The notes beneath the pieces were generated by a model, which saw only the letters and a list, made by a program, of their open reading frames with translations, ran no database searches and was not told the DNA's origin. Below, piece after piece: positions 45,675-56,745 of a stretch of 64,000 bases of DNA. The DNA lies in assembly GCF_013368755.1 (NCBI RefSeq), contig NC_049561.1, forward strand, positions 2,232,001 through 2,296,000, written 5' to 3'. Made by a program: the position numbers and the translations under genes. Source of the DNA: Talaromyces rugulosus (taxonomy: Eukaryota > Ascomycota > Eurotiomycetes > Eurotiales > Trichocomaceae). Every line of letters begins with the position of its first letter. The first letter of the stretch is position 1.

Positions 45675-46199
45675 CTAGACGATGGCGAAGAGGAGGAATT
45701 ATATATGTACTATGGTGAAAAGCACCAGTTGTCGCCATCGTCTTCGAAGAGGTTTTTATTTTATTTTCTTACTTTAACTATTTTTCTTTTCTTTCTGAGG
45801 TCAATCCTGTATGTCTTTGTGCAACAGTATAATGTTCGCGATCTGGGGTATATAGTCACTCGCTATTTGTATGCTTTGTTCTAATTGACCCAGTGATATT
45901 ATTATTTCAAATGTTATCATTTAGGTGCTCCATTACTAAGAAGTGTAGTTTCAAATGCTATTGGTATGTATCTGGGTCGATGTCTTGATCGTTCGCAACA
46001 GTGTAGTCAAAATTTAAAACTTAGTGTAAGGTTATTTTCAGGTAAAAGTACATTTTTTTTGGTGGATATATCTTCAGTTAAAATCATAAACTATCATGAG
46101 ATAATGCACTACTTTTAACGGATAGCGAGATGGATTAAGATTTTTTTGGTTACTTCTCACCTTTTTTCCCTTCTTTTTTCTTCTCTCATTTTTTTCAAG
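45675..46199. other. convergent intergenic region
   Basis: 525 bp, A/T-rich, between the three-domain gene and the first Zn2Cys6 regulator. Holds both 3' ends; no gene seen. Confidence 0.6.
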
Positions 46200-48158
46200 T
46201 CACTCAGCCCAAGGAAATCCAGAAGGCAGTAGCCAATTCTCCGAGGGTATATCTCTAATGATAGTTTCCAACTGTGGAAATGAACCGCAGATATTTGAAA
46301 ATGTGTCATCTGGCGAAGGGGTTGGAGGCATTGCAAAAAGGGACTCTCCAAGAGAATTCTGCTCAAACCCTGCTGCCATCTGGGTCTGTAAACATTGTTC
46401 CAAAACAGCCAATGCTTTAGCACACGTCTCATTCACGCTTGAATTCTCCCTGAAGATATTCATACATGCGTTGACTGCTGTTTGAATGGCTAACTTTGAT
46501 GTAGGAGAGATATTGCCCTTGGCCATGATAACTAGCAGGGTGGTCATGGCGAGAAAAGCTTGGAAAGAACCAAAACCATATATATACCAGCGGTAAGGCT
46601 TCAGATGAGGGTTGTGATGGAAACTCTCAAAGTTGGAGAGTATTTTCATGGCGGAATCATTGCACCGTTGGCGGCTTTCGTGAATGTGTGCTTGAGTAGG
46701 CTCGAGTGGAGAGGCAGATTCAATTGTGCCTAGATAAGGCCGATGCAAGAGAAGTGAAAGATGATGAGTGTAATTGTTGACGATGTAGAAATGGGCAACA
46801 TGATAGAAGGGTAGACTCGGCACATCTTCGAAGAGAGCCATGTGTTTCTTCACTTCCACAGCTAACTGTTCGTCCAACTTCATTACCAATTGTCGAGATG
46901 GAAAGGGGGTAGAGGAAGAAAGGCGGCATATATCAAATGCAAGATTGTACAATTTGAATTTGGAGAGAATATAAGACATTTGGGTCAGTTTTTGTTGCTG
47001 TTTCGGTTGTAAGGAACCACTGGTTGCATCCAGCAATTCTTCGTCATTCACATTAGCAGGAAGGAGAACATCTGCGCGTACACTGAACGGCATGATATTA
47101 CCAAAATTTGTACTCTGAATCGTATACAGCATCATGAGTCCAGCCCAGCAACGTCGACGCTCCTCCGCCTCAATAATACCTACACCTAATTTCGCCGGAT
47201 CCACCGAACATCCAATCGCTATAGCAATGTGCAAAGCGGATCCTAGGAGGGACCAAATTGACCCGCCTGCGTGACTCATGGCGTAAACTAAAAGGACCAG
47301 AGACTGAAGAGTACAGAGATTGTGCTGGCTCAGAAAATCATCCGCAAATAGACATCTCATGGCAGCTGATCGATAGTGGGATGCTAGACCTCGTGCATTA
47401 ATGGCACCTAAAGCAGTTCCTTGCCCGATCTCGGTGACCAAAGGGTTATGTTCATCCAATGAGGTGATGGCGAGAGAGAATATCACGAACAGCAAAGCGA
47501 GGAATGAGATTGGCGTTGACTGGGGTGCTCGTCTGAAATCGCGATATTTGGCTTCGAATGTAGGTTCATGGAGGATATGGAATAGTGGAGAAAACACATT
47601 CAGGAATATTTCTTTTAATTTGTCGCAATTCTCGAATGCAGGCAGAGAGCCAAGCAGGTCCTGTTGAGCAGGAGAGAAAGCAAAACCAGCAAGGGGGCTA
47701 CACGTCGGCTCCTGCATTAATTCGAGCACGACCCCGTCTCCCACTCGGTTATATGGAATACATCGCACATGTTTAGAAGTCGAAGTCAACAGTCTACCGG
47801 TAGGAGAAACTTTGATGCTGGTATCATCCTGTGTGTCATCCTTTTCAGTTGGTTCTGCCTGGACAGAAAGTGGAGATAGCGTGTCTCGTCCTTGCTCAAG
47901 CGAAGTCTGTGTGATGCTTATATTTCGTTTGAGAAGTGCATTGAGGTCGGAGATATGCTTCAAAAGCTCACTATTCTGAGCAATTGTGCGTGGGAGAGAC
48001 TCGCGTTTGAATGTGCAAGTTGTTGCATATCCGCGACGAACACAGGTCTCACAAGGAGCCCGGTCGTCTACGCCCGAACAGCGGATTTTCCGCCGTCGAC
48101 AGTTCTCGCAGCTGACTGGTAGTCTCCGTGATAACGACGACGATGATGACGATGCCAT
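46200..48158 (-). CDS. Zn2Cys6 transcription factor 1
   Basis: A 652-residue intronless fungal regulator. The binuclear zinc cluster uses Cys17, Cys20, Cys27, Cys36, Cys39 and Cys48 (VSCENCRRRKIRCSG then APCETCVRRG), followed by a short coiled-coil-like stretch (residues 58-76, NSELLKHISDLNALLKRN). The fungal-specific middle domain starts near residue 195 with FSPLFHILHEPTFEAKYRDF and contains EAEERRRCWAGLMMLYTIQS, the typical conserved patch. The protein is clearly related to the regulator at 49790, with similar segments in the same order. It is nuclear and probably binds paired CGG triplets, perhaps those in the cluster promoters. Start ATG precedes a Ser run and the zinc cluster, so it is secure. 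It is divergent from the transporter gene. Confidence 0.93.
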   Translation of the reverse strand: MASSSSSSLSRRLPVSCENCRRRKIRCSGVDDRAPCETCVRRGYATTCTFKRESLPRTIAQNSELLKHISDLNALLKRNISITQTSLEQGRDTLSPLSVQAEPTEKDDTQDDTSIKVSPTGRLLTSTSKHVRCIPYNRVGDGVVLELMQEPTCSPLAGFAFSPAQQDLLGSLPAFENCDKLKEIFLNVFSPLFHILHEPTFEAKYRDFRRAPQSTPISFLALLFVIFSLAITSLDEHNPLVTEIGQGTALGAINARGLASHYRSAAMRCLFADDFLSQHNLCTLQSLVLLVYAMSHAGGSIWSLLGSALHIAIAIGCSVDPAKLGVGIIEAEERRRCWAGLMMLYTIQSTNFGNIMPFSVRADVLLPANVNDEELLDATSGSLQPKQQQKLTQMSYILSKFKLYNLAFDICRLSSSTPFPSRQLVMKLDEQLAVEVKKHMALFEDVPSLPFYHVAHFYIVNNYTHHLSLLLHRPYLGTIESASPLEPTQAHIHESRQRCNDSAMKILSNFESFHHNPHLKPYRWYIYGFGSFQAFLAMTTLLVIMAKGNISPTSKLAIQTAVNACMNIFRENSSVNETCAKALAVLEQCLQTQMAAGFEQNSLGESLFAMPPTPSPDDTFSNICGSFPQLETIIRDIPSENWLLPSGFPWAE

Positions 48159-48390
48159 TTCTTGATCTGGCAGTATCGATTGATGTTGTAGCTTCTAGAA
48201 TCCGGGGAGGCAAAAAAGGATGCGGGGAAAGCAGCACATTTCTCGGGGTGGGCCGCTTTTGTCCGCATAGCCCGATGGCACTACACAACATCTGAATGAT
48301 CCTCAAAGTATAATCAACGTTCAATCTTTGGTTCGACAAATAGCCTCTTCAATTCTATACCCATATGTTACGTAGCTACAGTGATCACCG

Positions 48391-48405
48391 GGCGGAAGCT
48401 CCGCC
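48391..48405. promoter_or_regulatory. CGG inverted repeat between regulator 1 and transporter
   Basis: GGCGGA-N3-TCCGCC, a perfect inverted repeat giving CGG-N5-CCG, in the 416-bp divergent promoter (48159-48574). The form fits a Zn2Cys6 dimer site; binding is inference. An ATCAATTGAT palindrome follows at 48439. Confidence 0.5.
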
Positions 48406-48574
48406 GTGGCTTCGTTCTGCTGTGTGATGTGATGGGATATCAATTGATTTCTCACCAAGTCTCGGAAAAGAGCTAGAACATGAATAAACTATAAGTAGAG
48501 TCAATTCCCTTTACTTCAATCTTCTTGGGTTTTCACAATCAAGCTTCAAACACTCAAATCAACAGTCTTCCATC

Positions 48575-49459
48575 ATGTCGGACGCAGTAGATCAAGCTTA
48601 CAAGCATCACCCGGAACATCTGGAAAGGCAGCGTACTGCTGGGGGGCATGTGAATGACAGATCTCAGCCTGGCCTCCCCATAATTCATCGAACCCTTGCG
48701 AGCCCTGCGCCCTTGGGGCTGTTATCTTTTGCGACTGGTGAGTTATACTGGAACGGACCTCTTAATGAAAAAAAAAGTCTTATTTAGACGATAGGAATCT
48801 TTCTCATTTCTGCCTTGGGACTTGGAGCGCGTTCAATCACCGTGCCAAATATTCTCATTGGAGTATTGATGTTCTTCGGGGGTGCTTGCCAATTTCTGGC
48901 AGGGGTCATGGAGTTTCTGACTGGCAATACTGCAAGTATCAAGCAAAGACCATTCGCCCAGACTGTTGCATACTAACTACCGGGAAAGTTCGGGGCTACA
49001 TTGTTCCCCTCGTATTCTGCGTTCAACTTTTCCTACGCAATGATATACCTACCAGGGACAGGAATTATGGCAGCATACACCGATCCGCAGACCGGGACAG
49101 TTGGGCCCGAGTTTAAACAGGCGTTAGCAATCTACATATGGGCGTGGTTCATCCTGACTGTTCTTTTCTCGATTGCGGCCATGCGATCCTCCTGGGTCTT
49201 GTTCTTGGACTTAGCTGCCTTATGCATATGTCTCATGTTACTCGCCTCTGGCAACATGGTAGGTAATGAGGGGTTGCTTAAGGCTGGATATTCCTTCGGT
49301 CTTGTTGTAGCTTTTCTTTCCTGTAAGTCGATTCTTTCCCCGACGAGCTGTGAGGCGATACTAACTGCCTCTATAGACTGGGCTGGATGTGCTGGACTGT
49401 GGGCAGGGAACACAACGCCCATAGACCTTCCAACCTTTTCCATGTACAAAGATGTTTAA
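48575..49459 (+). CDS. GPR1/FUN34/YaaH (Ato-type) carboxylate transporter
   Basis: A 238-residue membrane protein in four exons: 48575-48737, 48795-48931, 48989-49322 and 49377-49459. The family motif appears as SPAPLGLLSFATGIF (consensus NPAPLGL, so the first Asn is Ser), then six hydrophobic helices: ISALGLGARSITVPNILIGV, MFFGGACQFLAGVMEF, AIYIWAWFILTVLFSIAAMR, SSWVLFLDLAALCICLML and KAGYSFGLVVAFLSYWAGC. Relatives carry acetate, succinate or ammonium across the plasma membrane. The second intron (48932-48988) is GC-AG with donor GCAAGT; no GT alternative keeps frame and the conserved GNTFGATLFPSY join. A cytosolic N-terminus with His and Glu residues is usual. It lies between two Zn2Cys6 regulator genes and is probably part of the same cluster. 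Confidence 0.88.
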
Positions 49460-49652
49460 AGGTTCACATGTTAATCTAACTCGGAGTAACAAATTGATAT
49501 AGATTAGTTACACACGATAATTTCGCAACAATGGCTATATGTGCAGGTGGTAGGCTATGAAATTCTTACATAAACTAATGTATATATTTTAAACGAATTT
49601 ATATCTTGTAAACGATAGTTGTGTCTAAGTAATACTTTATCAAAGTAGGGAT

Positions 49653-49763
49653 CGGAGACGTCGGAAATACCGGAAACGTCGGAGATATCCTTTCGCCTTC
49701 CGTTTTCTCCGAGGTCTCCGACAGTTTTCCCATTACAACTACATGACTACTAGGACGTCTCCG
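49653..49763. promoter_or_regulatory. periodic CGG/CCG array upstream of regulator 2
   Basis: CGG triplets at 49653, 49662, 49671 and 49680 are exactly 9 bp apart. CCG triplets at 49709 and 49718 repeat the 9-bp spacing in the opposite orientation, and a single CCG follows at 49761, 29 bp before the ATG. This looks like a clustered Zn2Cys6 operator, possibly for autoregulation. The intergenic stretch is 49460-49789. Confidence 0.6.
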
Positions 49764-49789
49764 ATTTCTTACTCACAGCAGACGTGGTC

Positions 49790-51927
49790 ATGACCGACGA
49801 AATTCGAGAAACTCGGACTCCTGATACCGCCGGGTCACCGCATGCTACATGCGACAGCAAGCCCAAACGACCCCTTCACAAGCGTCGTCCGCGAAAGCCC
49901 GTCAACTGTGGACCATGCCGACTCTCCAAATTGAAGTGTGACCGGCAGCACCCCTGTGCTTCATGCAAGCGACGAGACTGTGTTGAAGCCTGTACTTATC
50001 GCCGGGACCAACTCAATTCTCCAGCTGAATTGGGGCTTAATGCTCGGACTACAATTTCAATAGCTTCTCCGGTGCAGCAACAAACCCCGGTCAGGAACCC
50101 AGTAGATCCAGAATTTAGCAGTCTCCTTTCCAATCCTATTCAAATTAGGAGCAATTTGGCCCAGAATCGCCCGAATGACACGCATGGTCAATGGGACGCC
50201 CTCCTGCAACGTCCGATGGACCAGACGGGCCAATCTGCTGGCAGCCCAAATGACCCTTTCTCTTCCCCTGCGACACTTTACTTCCCATTTTCTCTTGGGC
50301 CAACAGTATCGCGCAATGAGATACTGGCACTTTTGCCTCCGCCTCACTGCTGTGACTATCTTGTCACAGAATACTTCACTCGGCTGTCTCCATTGTTCCA
50401 TATTCTCCATGGACCAACATTTAAAAAGCAGTATAATACCTTTCGCCAAAGCTCCTCACACACCGATATTTCCTGGGTAGCGCTGCTCTTTGCCATATGC
50501 TCGGCCACCATGAACACAATAGAAAGTGACGACGCTATGTTGGTTGAGCTATGGCCAGATACTTCACGCCCCCTTGACACCTCAAACATTGCCTATCGAT
50601 TTCGTACAGCTGCCATGGTCTGCCTCTCTCAAGACCAATTTATGATTCGCCACAACCTCAGCACTTTGGAAACCCTTCTGCTACTCATCTATACTATAAG
50701 TAATCACGAGGGTGCTGAACGTTCGTGGACTTTGCTAGGTAAGACTTGGTACCTTGGAAACCCCCTAGATCTTTTTTTGGAGATAGACTGAGAGATACAC
50801 ACAGGGCTGACACTAAATATCGGAATTGCACTTAAATGCAATGTTGGGCCCGACACCCAGAAAATGAGCTGCGTGGATGCCGAACGTCGACGTCGTTGCT
50901 GGGCCGGCATTCTGCTGCTCCACACATATCAAGCCACTTTTTTTCGAGATATAGATATGTCTTCTTTACTGAACATCGATGCCACGATGCCGGCCGATGT
51001 AAACGACCACGATATCAAGGAGGATATTATTCTCCCGCCATCTAGCCAACCAACACAGATGTCTGTCATGAGATTCAAAATCCAGATGTTTTTGTTATCC
51101 TCTAAGATATGCCGCCATTTGGCGAGTACTTCAAAATATGATGAAACTGTACTCAGTCTTTTCGACAGCCAAGTCGCCGAAGAACAACGCCAGTGGGACT
51201 CGATATTTCTTTTGGATGGGTCACCGAGCTTGCTAGACCCTTCAAGCTATGCGCATTGGTGCATTTTACAACTATACGCTCACCAGCTATACCTCCTCCT
51301 TCATCGTCCCTTTTGCAAACCCCGTGGCCCATGCTTCCGATCAGCCTCCAGGGCAAAGTGCATGATCTCCGGCGCTGCCTTGCTCGATGTCCACCGGCAA
51401 TTCTGCGACCTACCCCGCCTCAGACACTACAGGTGGCTGTTATCTGGACTGACGAGCTCTTATGCCATTCATGGAGCGATCGCTCTGGCATCTTGCCTGC
51501 TCGATGAACCTGACATTGTTGATTTATCGCCGTATAGTGCCGACTTTGATGCAGCTGTGACACGCATTGATCGGCTGCAAGGGAAAAGCGAGGTCTGTGC
51601 TAAGGCTCATCCAATCCTCAGCCATATTGGGTGTGTTACTATGTTCCGCCGCTTGTTTCTCAGAGGAACATCGCTAACAGTCTTTTATTTTATTGCAGGG
51701 CATTGCTTTCAACAAAACAGTCTCATTTATCAGAAATGATGAATATGGATTTTGGGAGTGCTTTTGATGATTGGATTGATGGTGTGCAATGGATGAATCC
51801 TGAGTCTATTGATTGGGTAAAACTTTCTTCTTTTTTTCTTTCTTTCTTTTGAAAGTTTCAGCTGTCGACTAACTCAGTACCGTTACAGACCTTCTGGGAT
51901 AGTATTTTGGCCGATGACCCAAGCTGA
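49790..51927 (+). CDS. Zn2Cys6 transcription factor 2
   Basis: A 643-residue regulator in four exons: 49790-50738, 50805-51630, 51699-51816 and 51889-51927. The zinc cluster uses Cys40, Cys43, Cys50, Cys56, Cys59 and probably Cys68 (VNCGPCRLSKLKCDRQHPCA then SCKRRDC), preceded by a basic stretch (PLHKRRPRKP). The fungal-specific middle domain includes LSPLFHILHGPTFKKQYNTF and VDAERRRRCWAGILLLHTYQ. It resembles regulator 1 in the order and wording of these segments, but has three introns where the other has none. The last exons give ALLSTKQSHLSEMMNM and TFWDSILADDPS; reading straight through at 51630 would give a non-family end. I chose the ATG at 49790, the first in frame. A CGG array lies directly upstream. 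Confidence 0.9.
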
Positions 51928-52497
51928 TATCAGCCACGTGTGTGTTATCATAGACTCTTGACTTAATCTAATATGACTCGGGAAAACTTGTGTTGCACAA
52001 GGTCATAGACATTTTTCTCTCTCCTGAGAAGCAAGATGGACAGGCACCAGAATGAGAAATATCAATCGATGGTATTCGACAATTGGTATTTAAGCTACGT
52101 AAATCGGGTGACCCGTCTCACTCACTCTCACTCTCTCCTCTTGACATTCATCAATGAGGACATTTGGGTGTTATGTAGCGATTGTACCTGTTGAGATCAA
52201 GATTGAAATTGAACTTTGAACGCCAAATTGAGAAACATCAATTACTAGCTTTGGCGGGTCTCTTTGTGCTGTCTTCTTCTACATGTATGATGTCCACTTC
52301 ACTTCTAGAAAATGGAAATGTTATATGTAATAAGTACTTTAAAAATTGAAGTTAAAGTGGTATTGATTTTGATCAAGAGGGGAAAAAATACATGTGTTCT
52401 AGTTATGCAGAGTAGTGGTAGTAGGTAGTAGTAAAAGAACAAATTACAAGGATTTTCAGTGATGTATATGTGAACTGGTGATTGTGTCTCACAATAA
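51928..52497. other. convergent intergenic region
   Basis: 570 bp between the ends of regulator 2 and SPT5; no gene seen. Contains a CTCACT/CTCTC pyrimidine-rich patch near 52118-52140. Confidence 0.6.
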
Positions 52498-55400
52498 TCA
52501 TTCCGAATCATCTAGATACGTCGGATTATCATCGCCGGTAGCACCAGGTGTAGCAGCCATGGCCGGAGTAGGAGCGTCGTGCGGTGGACCTCCCCCATAA
52601 GCACCGGGCGTTGGTGCATTCAATGCTCCAGGAGTAGGCGCATTATCTGACCAGCGCGGAGTCGCAGCTGAACCTGAAGCGCCGGGGGTGGGCGCAGTCG
52701 GATACGCGCCGGGCGTAGGTGCTGAATAGTCGCCGCCGGGGGTGGGTGCATCGTAGGCCTTGCTGGCCGATGAGCCACTGCCGGTCCAAGCAGGTGTGCG
52801 TCCACCACCGCCGCCTGAACCGGAGCCCCATGCTGGAGTGCGAGAGCCTGATGCGAAGGAGTCGAAACCACTGCTGCCCGCGCTCGAGTCGTAGGGAGTC
52901 CGGGCTCCGCTGTTCCATGCTGGTGTGCGTCCTCCGCCCATACCGCCACCGTAGGCTGTAGCTCCGCCGTAAGATGTAGCTCCACCGTAGGATGTGCGTG
53001 ATCCGTCGGCTTTCCAAGCTGGTGTTCGTGAGCCGCTGCCGGAAGAGCCACCCCAAGCAGGAGCTATTAGGGATGTTAGTATGCAATAATCAGATATTTT
53101 GGAGACAATATATTCTTACTTCTGGAAGACAACGACCCGGTCCATGCAGGAGTTCTTGAGTCCATGGACGCCATCGGAGTTCGTGAGCCAGACCAACCTG
53201 CGTCTCTGGGGGGACCTCCAGCTCCACCCGGTGCACGAGGACGTCCACCACGGTTCATATCAATTGTTTGTCCGGTGACAGGGCTGTAACAAAAGATTAG
53301 CACAGAACCATGTTAATAGAATGTAGATTGTAAGCTTACTCCTTCACAACGACACTACCTCGCGGAATCATTACTTTGCTTCCCTTGGTGTGTAGTTCAA
53401 CTCGCACCAGGTCTTCTGTGGTTTCTCTCACGATACCGATAAGACCTTTGTAACTGCCTTTCGTAATACCAACAGTCTTGTCAACCAGGCGATCACGTCC
53501 ACCTGTTCTAGGTGGCGGCATAGCAGAGCCTTGGGGTGGCCGCTGCATTATGGCCGGGTTCATCCGCGAGAGGTCAGGGCCGGTAGAGCGGCCTCCCTTG
53601 GCCGACACTGTGACGACATTCGAGGTGCGAACCACAATGACACCGGTGTTTTCGGTCTGAGTTTTATTGTGCAAGAAAAGGAATGATCGATGAATGTGCA
53701 TGATGACTCCGCTTCGCTGTTCGCCGTACATCTCGCGCACTGTGTCGCCATGGCGAATCTCTGCACCGTTGCGATCTGTAGCTACAGCATCCTTTCGTAT
53801 CGAAATCTTAGAGGCGATTCTCGATGGTAGGACATTGCGCACGGAGCCATTTTGATCGATAACACGGAGTGACTCCCGGTCGACCTGAATAATACATGCA
53901 ACAGTGATAGCACTACCAATATGTTAGTAAATCGAGTTTCGACGTCAAGCAGCTGTTTACTTACTCAAGTTGCACCAGGTCATGCACATCAAACGTTCCA
54001 AGCTTGCCATCAACGCCAGACTCGGTTGAGAGCCGCAGGTCTTTGCTGAAAACAGTGATTTCCTCCATGCTCATGTCACTGAGGATAGTGACGCTGTCGC
54101 CATTGATTTGCACCACCATACCCAGCTCGTCTTGGTAACGGCTACCACCAATGACTTTGACATGATCACCCTCTCGGAATGTCTTTCGTAGTGTTTTGAC
54201 TGGCGCATCTATTCTTTGTCCTTTCATATCGCCTTCTGTGACCTCCAGCGTAATGATATCGTTACGTGTTGCGACAGTACGACCGATTATGCCCTGTTGC
54301 TCGCCCTTGTACACTTCAACCATATCGCCAGGGCGGTATGCGTCCTCGCTAACCGTGTTCTTCAGCGTATTGGCCAGTGATGCCAGGTCGAGATTGGCGG
54401 CACCATCTTCAGATCCACGAGCAAACATGGTAACTTCTTCCAATCGAGGGTTCACATTTGTTGTGATCAGATGTTGGATCTTCATCTCTTTGACAAGGAA
54501 ACCATCAACATAGGTATCCCCTAGGTAGTTCCATGACTTTCCGCTCAAGTTGGAAGTACCAACCAGATGCCTGCCATGCTTCTTGCTCGCTTCCGCCTCG
54601 CTGAAGAGACGTTGTGGAGGCCGAGCAGCAGAATTATTCGCAGCGCCGAACCTCTTCCGCTTAGCATCAACAGGCGCTTGGTGATCTTCATTGAGTCCGT
54701 AGTCAAGACGAGGAATAAGGCGGACGGTGACTTCGAGGCCGTTGGTTTCGACTTCTTCGATCTGAGCAAGATCGTTCTGGTATTTACCACGCTTGACCCT
54801 CACCCAGTCACCCGGATTGAGCTCTGCAGACTTTTTGACCCGCAGAAGATCCGGCATTTCCTTGACAGGCACCAATATCATTTTCGTTTTTGGGTAAATG
54901 TCCAACAGGCCGTCAAGGGCCTCTAGAACCTCAGCTTGTCTCCGAGCCTCAATGTAGACAAAACCACTCATAGTCTTTCCTCGTTCAAATGCTGAAATAA
55001 TCTTGACTCCGTGTCGGGTACCGGGAGGACGTTGTTCGATACGTTTCTGGATACTAAACACGGCCTCTTTCTCCTTGCCAGGCTTGCAACGGACACCCCA
55101 AATACTAGGGTCGTCCACACTGGGCAAAAGAAGTCTCTTGGGCACCACAAGAGAATCCGTGGCAGCCATGCGGTTACGTCCATATCTTTCTTTCAGAGCG
55201 GCGGCTTGCTTCTCGGCATCCATATTGGCTTCAAGCTCTCGTTGGCGATCCAATTGTCTGTGTCTGCCGTCATCTAGTTCGGCGCCAACTGGTAGGGCAT
55301 CTAGGTCGTCGGGGTGTGCTTCAGCGCCAAATCCATCTCCCATATCGTCCTCTTCGTCTTCGGCTTCTTCATCATCGTCGTCGACACCAGCTTCTTCTTC

Positions 55401-55791
55401 GAAGAAAGCATTCACGCCACCCCGCCTTCTGCGCTTCTTGGGCCGACCCTAAAACATTTTATGTTAGCCAGCTGCATTAGTACGAAAACAGTCTCTAAAA
55501 AGGAAAGTAACCTACCGTAACAGCATCTTCATCATCTTCGTCTTCTTCCTCTTCCTCTTCCTCCTCTTCCCCTGCAACACCTTCCCCTTCCTCTTCTTCC
55601 TCTTCTTCCCCGCCATTCTCAGCATCGGCGCCTTCATCTTCTTCATCAGCGTGACCGTTAGCCACATTCTCGCGACCGCGCTGGCGACTAGGGGCGGTCG
55701 GTTCCTCATCAGACTCAACAGGGGGGGCTGGGTTAAAGTCTTCCTCCTCATCGTCAGACCCAAAATCCTGGTTGAGCACGTTGTTCGACAT
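52498..55791 (-). CDS. SPT5: transcription elongation factor Spt5
   Basis: A 1020-residue subunit of DSIF that, with Spt4, clamps RNA polymerase II and recruits capping and processing factors. Exons 55516-55791, 53965-55448, 53340-53912, 53120-53283 and 52498-53063. Layout: very acidic N-terminus (residues 1-125, long Glu and Asp runs, with the basic [11 protein letters not shown] across the first junction), NGN domain from about residue 205 ([20 protein letters not shown] to [10 protein letters not shown]), then several KOW motifs ([68 protein letters not shown]). The C-terminal repeat region has six TPAW units followed by five APTPG units, probable kinase targets. Phases agree throughout. 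The two upstream splice acceptors were set by conserved sequence across them. Confidence 0.95.
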
Positions 55792-56745
55792 GGTTGCGAT
55801 TCGTAGTGTGGCGATTCAATAAAGAAAAAAAAAACAAATTTGATGGGATGAGCACGGCGTGAGTTGACTTTTGGGCAACCTCGAAATTAAACAACGAAAA
55901 TAGTTGCACTGTCGAGTGTTGTTGGTGTACGGTCGAAAAAAGGACGCGTGTGAAAAGTAAAGTGAAACAAGTAAGCGCAAGTAAATGCGACTTGAAACCG
56001 TAAAGTTCGAAATTCAGCGATAGATTTGATTATTGTCGATCCTTTGTTCAAAGTCCTCGCGGAGGATCGTTGATTAGGGAAGGCCACTCAATTCGTTGGA
56101 CAGCCAGCGAGAGACTCGCTCTTTCTGGAGTGGAAAGTTGGTATAAAATTACCGATCTGACCAGAAAGTCTCCCTTCAACAACTGCAATGAAGTGAGGAA
56201 CAGTGTTGTCAATGATCGTGCGTGGCGAGAGCCGAGATCTGGCGGAATCAAAAGCTCAGCCTGAGCTGCGCGAGACTAAGACCGCTCGGGTGCGCTTGTG
56301 GTCGGTGTCGCCGGCCCTGGAGTATACCAAAAAGCGGCAGCCAATCAGAGTCATTTTTGCAGACATGTTATTAATTTTCAGTGAATGAAAACGTTATTGA
56401 AACTTTTAATATGCATGCAGACAACGTCAAATGAGTCGGAAATGGGAAGATCACTTATGGAACCTTTCGGTCTCGAACAATCCGCCATTTATAGGCGCCA
56501 AGTCTTGCTACTATTGAGTTGAACACATTTGAGTATTAGTACTAACATTAAGTCAAGAATACGAGTGTATTTAGTCAAAGTCAAGTATATATACATCAGT
56601 TTATATCATCTAATAAGATATATAGCAAAAGCGAGAACAGTTCAAACAAGTTCGAAGGCGCGGTCTCATGCATCAATCCTGAAAGGCAAAAAGGAACCAA
56701 AAAGAAAATTATACAAAAAGGCTAAGAGGGTATCGAGAAGAGACT
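55792..56745. other. intergenic region, SPT5 promoter side
   Basis: 954 bp; contains the SPT5 promoter and the 3' flank of the acyl-CoA dehydrogenase gene. Frames under 75 codons only; no gene seen. Confidence 0.55.
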
